Assembly: GCA_030248065.1 (NCBI GenBank)
Contig: JASAMV010003636.1
Span: 35,759-99,758 of the forward strand
Direction: 5' to 3'
Length of the DNA: 64,000 nt
Source: Rhynchonema sp. JSB1_4
Lineage: Eukaryota; Nematoda; Chromadorea; Monhysterida; Xyalidae
The notes beneath the pieces are model-generated. The model was not told where the DNA came from. It was given only the letters and a program-made list of their open reading frames with translations, and did no database searches. Position numbers and translations under genes: made by a program. How positions within the stretch are numbered: the first letter of the stretch is position 1; every line of letters starts with the position of its first letter. Positions 38,423-52,140 of the stretch are shown in pieces.

Positions 38423-38617
38423 CTAGACGGGACCCGTGCCTATGGCCCGGCTACAGCGCCGCGCCCGTGCCGTGCCCCCCCCCCCCCGAAGACCCGTTAG
38501 CATACCCAAAGCTACCCGTAAAAATTGACCCGTCCGCCCTTCCGAGGGAGGGGGCCACAGACACACATACATACATACATACATACATACATTGTCTTCC
38601 TATTTTAGTAGTATAGA
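38423..38617 (-). mobile_element. Helitron-like mini-element, copy 3 (195 bp)
   Basis: It has the same ends as copy 2 (minus strand TCTATACTACTAAAAT...CCCGTCTAG), again with A before and T after and no duplication. It contains a longer (CATA)n run at about 38565-38592. Confidence 0.85.
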
Positions 38618-38831
38618 TGATGACAAAAACAAAAATTAAACAAAATAAAAAATTATCCTTCAATTTTAACATCACTATTTTGCCACGTTGCGTGTTCTTT
38701 CGGTTAGATTCGTGCATATTTTCTTTGACAATCCACAATATGTCGATGTCCATTAAAAATATGTCGATCGACTACGATTACGAAGGACTTGCGTGGACGA
38801 CATCAGATTCTGCCAAAATCGAGCCCCCTCC

Positions 38832-41060
<2,229 letters not shown>

Positions 41061-41187
41061 GCTGCAGTACTTTCTGCGTCAACGGGGCAACCGAGTTTCA
41101 GTTACGTTCGGCTTAAAACTTTTTACCACGCTTTGCATACGAGTATCGATTGTTTTCGATTTTTTTAGATTCAAATCGATATGATTG

Positions 41188-41544
41188 TATAGTCCAACCA
41201 CGAACTCATGAGACGACTTATTTTGAAGTTGACTTGAACGGATGCAATAATGTTCCGGTTCCAATTTCGGAAATGAAAGAAAGAGAAATGCATGTATTTT
41301 TTAAAAAAACACGCTCTCCAACTCGGTGCGTAAACTCCCTTTTCACTCCCAATACATTTGTGTGTTTGAACGATGTTGCTGTTCGCGTAAGCACGCAACA
41401 AATTGAGGTCAGCCAGGGGAACTTGTCATCATGTATCTCGGCCCAATCCCTTTCGTTTGTTTGCGAAAACCCGTGTAACCGGCGCATTTTTAAATCTGGA
41501 CAAGCAAGCTTTAAAAGAGTCGTCTCATGAGCACGTGGTTGGAC
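41188..41544. repeat. TATAGTCC MITE, copy 2
   Basis: It has TATAGTCCAACCACG and CTCATGAGACGAC at the left end and the inverse GTCGTCTCATGAG..CGTGGTTGGAC at the right end. The last bases of the right terminus are eroded. The interior matches the other two copies. Confidence 0.78.
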
Positions 41545-43790
41545 AAGAAGTGCGATTATTCCCTGTCTATAGTGGCGTTGTGTAATCCTTATTTTCGATC
41601 AGTATGATGACTCTCATTGAAGAGTATGTGCAGTCAAACCGCTACATATGGTGAACAGACCGGGACCCGACCATTTCGTTCGCTGTATAGAATATTCACA
41701 ATGTGGAGCACCGTTTAGGATCATTACATCAATTTGGGGATTGATGATGCGTTCATTATCCAGAGATATTCGCTATGTAGCGGCGCACGATGTGGAGGTT
41801 TGATTGTATTCACGACCGAATGTGCCCGCGAAGTAACTCGTATCAAATACGTATGTACGTAGACACCCTGAGAGGTGCATTAGCATGAAAACTAATTTGT
41901 TCAAAAGATATCTACTGTGCAAAAAGTTCGCCCCAGGAGGAGAAACTACAAAGGCGGCAAACTGAACAAGATCCCGTTTTCACCAGAATAAGTCCTCATC
42001 TTCCTTTCCAACTGCACCTGCGCGCAGCACGTTGTGAGGTTTTGCTGTCGTGATCGACAACGGCAACAAAGCGTTTCCATATGCAGGATTTGTTGTAGCT
42101 TGAGCAACAAGCAGAACAGGTATAACTTAAGTTGTAGTAACTTAACTTAAGTTGGTAACTTCCTTGTATTGCTAGGATAAAGGCATGGTATGACCAGGTG
42201 AGGTGCTAAGCACTGAAGGACACACAACGAATCTAATAATAGAATAACTTGCTGTGTGCTATTATAGTTTTCGACATTTGTTTTTGTGTGTTGGTTCATA
42301 ATGATATGCTGGCTGGGTAACGGGTCATCTGAGGTGCATACCTACATGTACGAATGATAATAACAGCAACTATCGTTAATCGACAACTTATTGTAAATGA
42401 CATTCAAAGGACGGGCCGTGTACACGAAGCAATTGCTGGAGGGGAGGCTGTAGTGTGTTGCCGATGTAGCTACATTGATACTGTTGAGGTTGTTTTTCAC
42501 GTTTTTAGCTAATGTTCAGGGAAGTATATACAGTATACAGAATGATTCACTAGTCCATGGCATCAATATGCAACAAGAAATTGGTATGGGATGAGAGCAG
42601 AGGCACATTATTGGCTGATGTTTCACGGTGGCGTGACACTTTTATCATATTGTGGTAATTTTAGGCAGCACCGTTCTGCCTAACGGACAATCAAACGTGC
42701 ACGACACAAAGTTGAAGGCGCGTTGTTAGAAAACAAAAAGTCAGGATACCGGATACCCAAAATCCAAAATTATCGGATACCGGATACCCAAAATGAAAAA
42801 TCTCGGATACCAGGGGTTGTCCCCAAAAATAAAAAATTTCGCATAACGAGGGGGTTGTTAAAAAAGGTCAAGTTTTTAGGAGGAAAATTGAGCAAAATCG
42901 GTGTTGGAAGCGTAAGAAATGGTCATTTTGGGGGTTACGTTTGCGCTAGCAATCGATTTTGATCATTTTGGAGGCAAAAATCGGCGATTTGTACGGTTTT
43001 CGGAAAAATTTTAGTGTATGATACCCCTGGACAAAAAGTCAAGGTACCGGATACACCTGGGTGAAAAAAATCAAGATATCGGATACCGGATGCTAGGTGG
43101 CAGTGGTTAATAAAAAAACCTTTTCATTCGAGCCCCCTTTTTTAAAAAAGTTCTAATCTGCACAACACGATAAAAAATGAGCGCTCAAGTACAAAATATG
43201 GGTATTATTGTCACATAATGTGTCCTAAGTGCATATAAAGCACAGGTGATACGAAAACCATGCTATCCAATGGTCGATAAGTACCAACCATATTCAGGTA
43301 CACACACGTACCCTTCCCCAGGTGGTGCGGGTGTGATGGTATGGCTTTCTGATATTCGTGATGGGAATTTTGAGTGAAATTATTGCATCTAGGTACACGA
43401 CCAATACAAATAAGCAGCACATATAGCGTGAAATTAGAGTGAACGTCACATAGAATCACTCCTTTCGGGTCTGGGGCATGGATAAATAAATGCCCACCCA
43501 GTCACATGTACTGTACGTGTGTAGTCATATGAGAGGCCCTGTGAGTGTGTGCACTGTGTTTAGATGCCACAAAGCAACGATTATGGCACCCGAGACACCC
43601 ATGGTAGGGTCACGTGATGTCAACAGTAGCAATTTTTATGCAGAAAATAGCACTGTTAGAGCAAAAAAATAGAGAAATTTTCGAATTTTGAAATAATCAA
43701 AATATTTTTCTAGCTTTTGGAACGAGTTTTTTAAAAGAATTTTAATAGAAATTTTTTTTAAAACCACTGCTAGGGGGTAACCTCCTTCCG
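41545..43790. other. Intergenic region without recognised genes
   Basis: The region contains repeated CGGATACCGGATACCC-type phrases (42740-42800 and 43040-43095) inside a degenerate element, and otherwise unremarkable sequence. No exon with credible splice partners was found. Confidence 0.5.
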
Positions 43791-43814
43791 CACCGGTGTT
43801 TCCAAAAATTTACT

Positions 43815-45772
43815 TTGCACACCGGTTTTGCTTGTCGGTTTTGCACACCGGTTTGCACACCGGTTTTGCACCTCGGTTTTGCACACCGGTTTTGCACATC
43901 GGTTTTGCACACCGGTTTTGCACACCGGTTTTGCACATCGGTTTTGCACATCGGTTTTGCACACTGGTTTTGCACACCGGTTTTGCACACCGGTTTTGCG
44001 GTTTTGCACATCGGTTTTGCACACCGGTTTTGCACACCGGTTTTGCACACCGGTTTTGCACACCGGTTTTGCACACCGGTTTTGCACATCGGTTTTGCAC
44101 ACCGGTTTTGCACACCGGTTTTGCGGTTTTGCACACCGGTTTTGCACACCGGTTTTGCACACCGGTTTTGCACACCGGTTTTGCACACCGGTTTTGCACA
44201 CCGGTTTTGCACATCGGTTTTGCACACCGGTTTTGCACACCGGTTTTGCACACCGGTTTTGCACACCGGTTTTGCACACCGGTTTTGCACACCGGTTTTG
44301 CACACCGGTTTTGCACACCGGTTTTGCACACCGGTTTTGCACATCGGTTTTGCACACCGGTTTTGCACACCGGTTTTGCACACCGGTTTTGCACACCGGT
44401 TTTGCACATCGGTTTTGCACATCGGTTTTGCACACCGGTTTTGCACACCGGTTTTGCACACCGGTTTTGCACACCGGTTTTGCACACCGGTTTTGCACAT
44501 CGGTTTTGCACACCGGTTTTGCACACCGGTTTTGCACATCGGTTTTGCACACCGGTTTTGCACATCGGTTTTGCACACCGGTTTTGCACACCGGTTTTGC
44601 ACACCGGTTTTGCACACCGGTTTTGCACACCGGTTTTGCACACCGGTTTTGCACACCGGTTTTGCACACCGGTTTTGCACATCGGTTTTGCACACCGGTT
44701 TTGCACACCAGTTTTGCACACCGGTTTTGTACACCGGTTTTGCACACCGGTTTTGCACACCGGTTTTGCACACCGGTTTTGCACATCGGTTTTTGCACAC
44801 CGGTTTTGCACATCGGTTTTTGCACACCGGTTTTGCACACCGGTTTTGCACACCGGTTTTGCACACCGGTTTTGCACACCGGTTTTGCACATCGGTTTTT
44901 GCACACCGGTTTTGCACACCGGTTTTGCACACCGGTTTTGCACACCGGTTTTGCACACCGGTTTTGCACACCGGTTTTGCACTTCGGTTTTGCACACCGG
45001 TTTTGCACACCGGTTTTGCACACCGGTTTTGCACATCGGTTTTGCACATCGGTTTTGCACACCGGTTTTGCACACCGGTTTTGCACACCGGTTTTGCACA
45101 TCGGTTTTGCACACCGGTTTTGCACACCAGTTTTGCACACCGGTTTTGCACACCGGTTTTGCACACCGGTTTTGCACACCGGTTTTGCACACCGGTTTTG
45201 CACATCGGTTTTTGCACACCGGTTTTGCACATCGGTTTTTGCACACCGGTTTTGCACACCGGTTTTGCACACCGGTTTTGCACACCGGTTTTGCACACCG
45301 GTTTTGCACATCGGTTTTTGCACACCGGTTTTGCACACCGGTTTTGCACACCGGTTTTGCACACCGGTTTTGCACACCGGTTTTGCACACCGGTTTTGCA
45401 CACCGGTTTTGCACACCGGTTTTGCACATCGGTTTTGCACACCGGTTTTGCACACCGGTTTTGCACACCGGTTTTGCACACCGGTTTTGCACACCGGTTT
45501 TGCACACCGGTTTTGCACACCGGTTTTGCACATCGGTTTTGCACACCGGTTTTGCACACCGGTTTTGCACACCGGTTTTGCACACCGGTTTTGCACACCG
45601 GTTTTGCACATCGGTTTTGCACACCGGTTTTGCACACCGGTTTTGCACACCGGTTTTGCACATCGGTTTTGCACACCGGTTTTGCACACCGGTTTTGCAC
45701 ATCGGTTTTGCACATCGGTTTTGCACACCGGTTTTGCACACCGGTTTTGCACACCGGTTTTGCACACCGGTT
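43815..45772. repeat. 15-bp minisatellite, about 130 units
   Basis: The consensus unit is CACACCGGTTTTGCA. The main variant has CACATCGG in place of CACACCGG. Rare changes include CACACCAG, CACTTCGG, a one-T expansion giving 16 bp, and partial units (GGTTTTGCGGTTTTGC at about 43988 and 44114). Because 15 is divisible by 3 and no unit holds a stop, five frames stay open for over 650 codons. No start, splice signal or homology supports coding. Confidence 0.97.
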
Positions 45773-46827
45773 ACAGGTTGGATCACAGTTTGTGTTGTAG
45801 GCTATCGGCGCAGACACAAGGATAGGTTAACGGTGGCCAATCGTTTATCATGGCTCAGCAGACGAGTGTGAATAAAAATTTTAAACACACAAAATGCTGC
45901 AGCTCCCCCGCAGCTGACCAACCCTCACCACTGGGTACAACCAAGCATGGGTGCGGGTCTGCTAGCTGCCGCCGAATATAGTCCAAAGAATAACAGCTGT
46001 CTTAACATTGTAATGACATTGTACCGATGCGAAATACATGCACCGCAGACGATTTTTTGAGGAAAAACAAGCAGAAACATGCATAAAAACTGCATTTTAC
46101 GACAAGAAGGGGGAAAAAGTAGTGAAATAATAAAAAAGTGAAATTGCTTTTCTAATTTATAAAAACCAAAAAACTGGTGAACTTTTCTTTAAATTTTTTT
46201 CCTTTTTTAACGAATCCCTGCCCGTTGTGCACCTTGCTGGCTTGGTCGGGTCGGATCTGGATCTGGTGTGGTCGATGATGAAGTCGTACATGTAATTTTG
46301 TTTTTTGTGTGATTTTTATTCTTCCCAGTAAACTATAAGGATTTTTAGACTGGCGCGTCTTTAACTATTTAATGCTTTAGATTTGGGAGCCAAAATCTTG
46401 TTTGAGTCGTAGTCATTGTACTGGTTAACTGGATGTGCAATATGAGCAAAATCCATTTTTGTCGATTTGTGAACCACACAACCAAGCACAACTTGCGATT
46501 CTTATCAAAAATACGCCCTTGGTCACAAAACCTAGCCTTCGTTATCCTGGCTTGGCAATTGCAATCAACTCCGTCATTATGATGTTCAACGTCAAGTTTA
46601 CCTCGCAGAAACGAAAGGGATCGGTACAAAAACAGCTCTGATTAGCAAGTTTTGTCATAAGTTATGAAAACAGATGAATGTTTATAATATGCAGTATTTG
46701 CAAATGTCATTTTGACAGCCTGTTATCTCAATATGTTATTGGTCAAGTGGTCCAGGTGATATTTACTGATAACGAAATTTTGTGTATTCTTGGCAATCAT
46801 GGATTAATGTTATTCCCATACATTAAG
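45773..46827. other. Intergenic region with one dispersed repeat
   Basis: A segment of about 120 bp (46362-46482) with ACTATTTAATGCTTT and GTGCAATATGAGC matches 6136-6245 in order and orientation, a diverged dispersed repeat. Nothing else was recognised. Confidence 0.5.
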
Positions 46828-49708
46828 TCACATGGTGGGTCGAGTATCCTGTGAAACTGCTCGGTGCGAAAACACAAGCTTGGGCTGGTATTGAACACTA
46901 TTATGCCTGAAGTGATATCGGAACACGATGACCATGCGCTCTCCTGTCGATACGTGTTTCCATACGTGTTTTTTCTGGTTACACAGCCTGCAAAATACCT
47001 AATGAATCCAACGTGCTACGGTTAGGGATATTTCTGGACCCGCTGTACTGTTGAATTGCGGATTTGTCAATAATATGTGCTGAGTACACAGACACAATCC
47101 GAACGCAACATGCAAATCGAATACTCACGATGGTGCTGGTTGGATTAGATTATTCGAGTCGGTGTGCATCTCAACGCACCAGTAGCTCCCGCGTGACTCG
47201 GGCTCGTTGATTTCAACTTCAATCGTCTCTCCTTGTTTCGTCTGCAAAACGTTTGGATTAACTTGGAAATTCAAACTGCGAAGGTATTTGGACGAGAAGT
47301 TGTCGACCAAACCATCTTTTGAGGTTGTAGGGATCAAACTACATAGGTAAGTTCCCCGCCCGCTTGATATGACGGTTTTCCCATTACCTTCAGCACAATA
47401 ATCGTGGCGTCTCTATCACGATCATCATTCCTTTTCGGTTCCACCATTTCTTTTTTCGCGGCCGACTCAGATTCGAAAAACTTCATATGTCGCTTGGGAT
47501 CTGTATGACATATTGCGCTATGCGTTTCTTGTTTGATTCCGATTTACAAAAAAACATTAGCTTTTTTCTTGTCTAGCGCTTGATATATGAATGGCAATAC
47601 CTTGCTGTGCATCGTTGCAGTTTCCTTCTCCCATGCCATCGGGGCAGATGCACTGGTTGCAACTGTTTGGATTTTGATAGCCGACGCCGCAGTCCAACTT
47701 AATATCGCCACATTTATCTGAAAAGTTACGAAACAATCGGTTGAATGTCAAGCGAAAGACACAGCAATACAATTGCTGTATGCAGCTGTATGTACGTATA
47801 ACAATATCGTCATCCCACCAGAGCAGTACAGGTTGTTCACTTCTATCCAATCTATAAAGGTCATGCTGCACAGTTGTCCGAGATTATGGTAGAATGCTTC
47901 GTTTTGAGGGTACATGTACATCTTGTACTGGGCAGGTCTTGCCTGAAGAGGCATTCGATTACTTTAATGCTCGTTGAAACATAGACGAAGTGAATCAGAT
48001 TTCTTGGCTAACAACGATCAATCAAGTTAAACATATCGCACTTCGTATCCCGTGATGGAAGAATAATCGTATGGTGTGTGCGTCTTATCGCACAAGACAC
48101 ACTTTGTCCAGCTGCAAAAAAAACACTGGGAAGTTTTTTTTGTTCAAAACTATTCAAACATTCGATAGCCTGAGCTAAAGTGTGCTAAAAATTCAACTCA
48201 CTTTGGATGCGCCTCAAGATATTGGTCTCTGTCGACCCTTGCGAATTCGTGATGAAATCCGAGATTATGCAGAAATTCGTGATGCAGCACAAGATCCTCC
48301 TGAGTAAAATGTTCACAATCATACAAATTCATGACAAAAAACAGATCTGCTCATAACGGTTTTGACAACAAATGAGCCCATAAATTTCAAAAGAGCACGT
48401 TTCTGTCAATAACGCGTCAACTCTGCCCTGAATATATTTGCTTGAAACGATTTTCACATTCACTAACGACATGGTCTGCATTGTTCATGTACAAGAACCG
48501 TAATCCTTTGTGGGTCGTGATGCCAATTGTTGCTTCGCCCGAGGCCGAACCCAAATCCGCGGGATCGACCTCAGCAACGATTTCTGGGATTTTCGAGTTC
48601 GGAGGTCGCTTGTCGACCGATGCGATGCGAACGCAACTCATGTGTTCAAACTCTGCAATCATTCTGTCTGAGTAATTCTAATGGCAATTTCTAACGAGCA
48701 CTTCAACACAAATCATGTGGAAATCCAACTGCAATCGACATGTATGCAGGTACCATGAATGTAAATCTGCAGTACTTACGTACATACCTGTCTGCATTCT
48801 CTTCCACACGTAGGTTCCGAACCGTGATGCTTTGAAATTCGCGGTTTGCGCATAATACAATGTGTGAGTTTTACCGTTGGCGTCCGCAGGCCATTTAAAA
48901 CGGCTGGGCACTCGGTTGCGGAGTTGGGGAATCCCTACAACAATATACACTAAATGGTCTTGGACATACGTACAGAAGGAACAAATGGTCGCCATTTACC
49001 TGGAAAGTGACGGCTGATTAAGGCGGACTTAGCTAACGGAGAAACATATCCGGATTTCGGCTTTCGGATGATTTTTCGCTAAACGTATGTAGGTCCCCCT
49101 TTGCTGAAGCCTGAAACAACGTCATGCCAACCTTTGCACACATCAATTTCATCTTGCACCATTTCCACCGATAGCACAATGTCGCCGTCGAAAAATAGCA
49201 TCTCGTTCACCGGCGTTTCCACTGGTTTCTGCATGTACACGAACGAGAGCGTAATAACTAATGGACAATAAGTATAATCAGTACACTTTTTTAATGCCAC
49301 TGAATGTGTACAACTGTTTGCCTGCTGATATTGTTGTGACGCTGGGTTTAGATGATAAGTCAGACCCGAAAACCACGATAATGTTTCAAATACAAATGGT
49401 CATACATATACCAGTACTAAGACACGAACAGAATTAAATATACTGTAACCAACCCCAGTCTGACATTCTCGCAATTCGTGCACCTTTGTCTGAACGGCAA
49501 GGATCGATTCTTCAGTCATCAATTGAACGAAAGTCCCGTTTTCCAATTCCCTTGGCTGGGTCAACATTTGGACCATTTGTGCGACCAGTTGCTTCTCGTC
49601 CAGTTGCTCTTCGTTTGACGTCAGTTCTGCTCCATGTCTTAGTCCGGGGGCACCTCGGACGCTTACGCACAAACAGGCCAATGATATCGCAAAGATGGCG
49701 GAATTCAT
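46828..49708 (-). CDS. nas: Astacin-family zinc metalloprotease (nematode NAS type), 12 exons
   Basis: This is a predicted secreted endopeptidase. Minus-strand exons are 49708-49454, 49228-49121, 49078-49000, 48934-48788, 48667-48468, 48299-48202, 48111-48033, 47942-47819, 47717-47601, 47500-47388, 47338-47129 and 46987-46828. Order: signal peptide (IFAISLACLCVSVRG); prodomain with FDGDIVL (the Asp of FxGDI blocks the zinc); basic region; mature start near NRVPSRFKWP; zinc site HHEFLHNLGFHHE; Met-turn position SSITGY, where the usual SxMxY has Thr for Met; LGQLCSMTFIDWIEVNNLYC; EGF-like module CGVGYQNPNSCNQCICP; and a CUB-like tail ending near GERMVIVFRY. Phases agree except between exons 10 and 11, where the frame shifts by one. 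The exon 5/6 junction is uncertain and skips an expected Cys. Confidence 0.88.
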
Positions 49709-49878
49709 GATTGATCTGTTTGACTTCAGAGGTTTGTGACAATATTGATTATTGATCAGATATAATTTATCGGTCGAGTTGCGCCTTTTGACCATGTGGG
49801 ATTGTTTTCGTGTTTTTGTGTGTAGTTGATTGAAATCAAAGCAAGAAACATTTTGACGGGGCAATAATTAAGGTGTGC

Positions 49879-50585
49879 CAGGGTTGGGCAAAAAAAAAAT
49901 TTTTTTTTTAAAAAAATTTTTTTTTAAAAAAAAAGGTTTTTGAAAAAATTTTTTTTTTACAAAAAAAATTTTTTTTTAAAAATTTTCGGGGGAATAAAAT
50001 GTTCTAAAACGTCCAAAAATGGCCTTTTTGGGGGTTATTTTTTCTCATTTTTTCTCAAGGGTCGACAAATTTTCTTCACAAAATCACCTTTGGGGCATGT
50101 ATTTGGTACCTAAGATACCCCAAATGATGTTATTATACCTTCCCTTGGTACATGGGACACAGTATGCATGTGCCTACATGGTACTTCGATGTCATACCCC
50201 ATCAGGTCGGTCATATACGACTGATTCAGCTGCCCGACAAGTATTTCTGCAGCTTATATTCTCAATTCTGTGTGGTTTATGAGTGAATCTTGCTTATTCG
50301 GCCACAAGCTGTTGTGTCCGATACCACAGAGCAGCAATCATCGGTCCATATCAAGCACAGACTGTTGGATCGTACCTAAATGACGTAAACACCCTTGATA
50401 AGTGATGCAAACCAAGTCACAAAAGTGACTTGTCAATTAAAGTTGCATTTTTTCGCGATTTTGCGCGTTTTTTAGGCAAATTTGGTAAAATTTCCCCGAA
50501 TCTCAGACTTTTAAAAAAAAATTTTAAAAAAAAAATTTTTTTTAAAAAAAACTTGTTTTAAAAAAAAAATTTTTTTCCAACCCTG
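49879..50585. mobile_element. hAT-like element, copy 4 (second subfamily)
   Basis: The ends are CAGGGTTGGGC and CCAACCCTG, with an exact 8-bp duplication AGGTGTGC (49871-49878 and 50586-50593). The interior shows long A/T runs near both ends and no transposase. Confidence 0.9.
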
Positions 50586-50940
50586 AGGTGTGCCTACGTT
50601 GATGTGTCACTTTTTATTTCGTTACTACGTAACTTGAATGTTTGTATCAATGTCGGCTAGACATGTTGCTTGAAGAGCAAGCGTTGTCACTGGCGTTATT
50701 TTTGTGGGTGTCAGTTTCTGTCATGATGTGGGTTGCAAATTTTTTACCACTAACTGAACAGGGCCAGTTCTTACCACGCAACTTTTATTCCGCTTCAATT
50801 GTATTGCAAATAACCAAAAAAACGAAGTATCGATCGTTTGGTACATTTGATGGGCGATACAGATAGGGGCAAAACATACAGCATTGATACCGCGGCGACC
50901 TGAGGTGAGTCAAAATAGACCGATTACAGGAAAGAAAAAT

Positions 50941-51594
50941 GCCCTTAGGGACATAAAAAATATGGTTCCCACCCAGTACTATTGGACTGACATAAAAGAA
51001 CGATACTAGCTAACTCACACGTTTGATGTTTAACAAAACACTGATCATAGAACAAACATAAGCATGTTGTAAAATCCGTACTTGCTGCCCACCATCAATG
51101 ATTTTGAACCATATATCCGGCGCGTGCTGTTTTGCCGCCAGAAACTTTGTTGAAATAATAGAATAATCTTCTGGTCCTGGTAGGTACGTGGTATACGGGT
51201 ACTTTGTTACGTTGGTACTGGACACAAAGCATCCCAAACACAAAAAATCTGATAGATGTGATCGTAACTGCGACTTTTACTTGTGCGAAATTACACAGTT
51301 GTGTATTTTTTTAAAAAATTGAAACATAAAATCAAGGACCAAATAAAAGCCTGAACAAAGTATCGACATCGTCCGGGTGCTGGTTCAAAACAATTACAGC
51401 ATTCGCCGGGAATATGATTCAAAAACTGATGTTGTGCATCAAGTATGTATGGATTTTACAACATGCTTATGTGTGTTGTTCTAGCATTAGTGATTTATGA
51501 AACATTAACTGTGTGAGTTAGCTAGTACCGTTTTTTATGTCAGTCCATTAGCGTTGGGTTGGGGACCACATTTCTTTTATACCCCTTAGGGCAT
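50941..51594. repeat. Palindromic repeat element (about 0.19-kb arms)
   Basis: The left arm (50941-51126; GCCCTTAGGGACATAAAA... to ...GATTTTGAACCATAT) is the inverse of the right arm (about 51404-51594). The family recurs at about 715-905 with the same order of motifs (ATGTGGTTCCC, CTGACATAAAAGAACGATAC, TGAACCATAT). Confidence 0.72.
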
Positions 51595-51725
51595 GATAAT
51601 TTTGTGTTTAGCGGGCGACGATTAAAAATAGCCAAATTGTTGTTGAACTGAACCAAATTGTTGTTGTTTCGTGCGCAACTGACTTTATGCTCTCTCGTCA
51701 TTCACTGGTCATGTTACATGTGCTC

Positions 51726-52089
51726 TATAGTCCAGCCACGAACTCATGAGACGACTTTTTTTTGAAATTGGTTTGTGCGGATCCAATAATGTTCCGGTTC
51801 CACGTATTTCGGAAATGAAAGAAAGAGAAACGCATGTATTTTTTTAAAACACGCTCTCCACCTCGGTGCGTAAATTCCCTTTTGACTCCCAAAACATTTG
51901 TGTATTGAACAACGTTGCTGTTCGCGTAAGCACGCAACAAATTGAGGTCAGCCAGCTGGAACTTGTCATCATGTCTCTCAGCCCGATCTCTTTCTTTTGT
52001 TTGCGAAAATCCGTGTAATCGATGCATTTTTGAATCTGGCCAAGCAAGCTTTAAAAAAAGTCGTCTCATGAGCTGGTGGTTGGACTATA
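51726..52089. repeat. TATAGTCC MITE, copy 3
   Basis: The most complete copy, with TATAGTCCAGCCACGAACTC and the inverse end GAG..GGTTGGACTATA. It lies just downstream of FkbM-like gene A. Confidence 0.82.
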
Positions 52090-52140
52090 AATAGTAAAGA
52101 CAATAATGTGTGTTCCAGCGGCCAACGATTAAAAATAGCC

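Noticed and set aside
43815..45772. CRISPR-like regular array
   Set aside because: Units are contiguous with no unique spacers, and the genome is eukaryotic. It is a minisatellite.
43742..45871. Five open frames of about 660-690 codons, Cys-rich repeat proteins on both strands
   Set aside because: They arise because a 15-bp unit without stops is tandemly repeated. Frames on both strands are equally open and there is no start context, splicing or family similarity.
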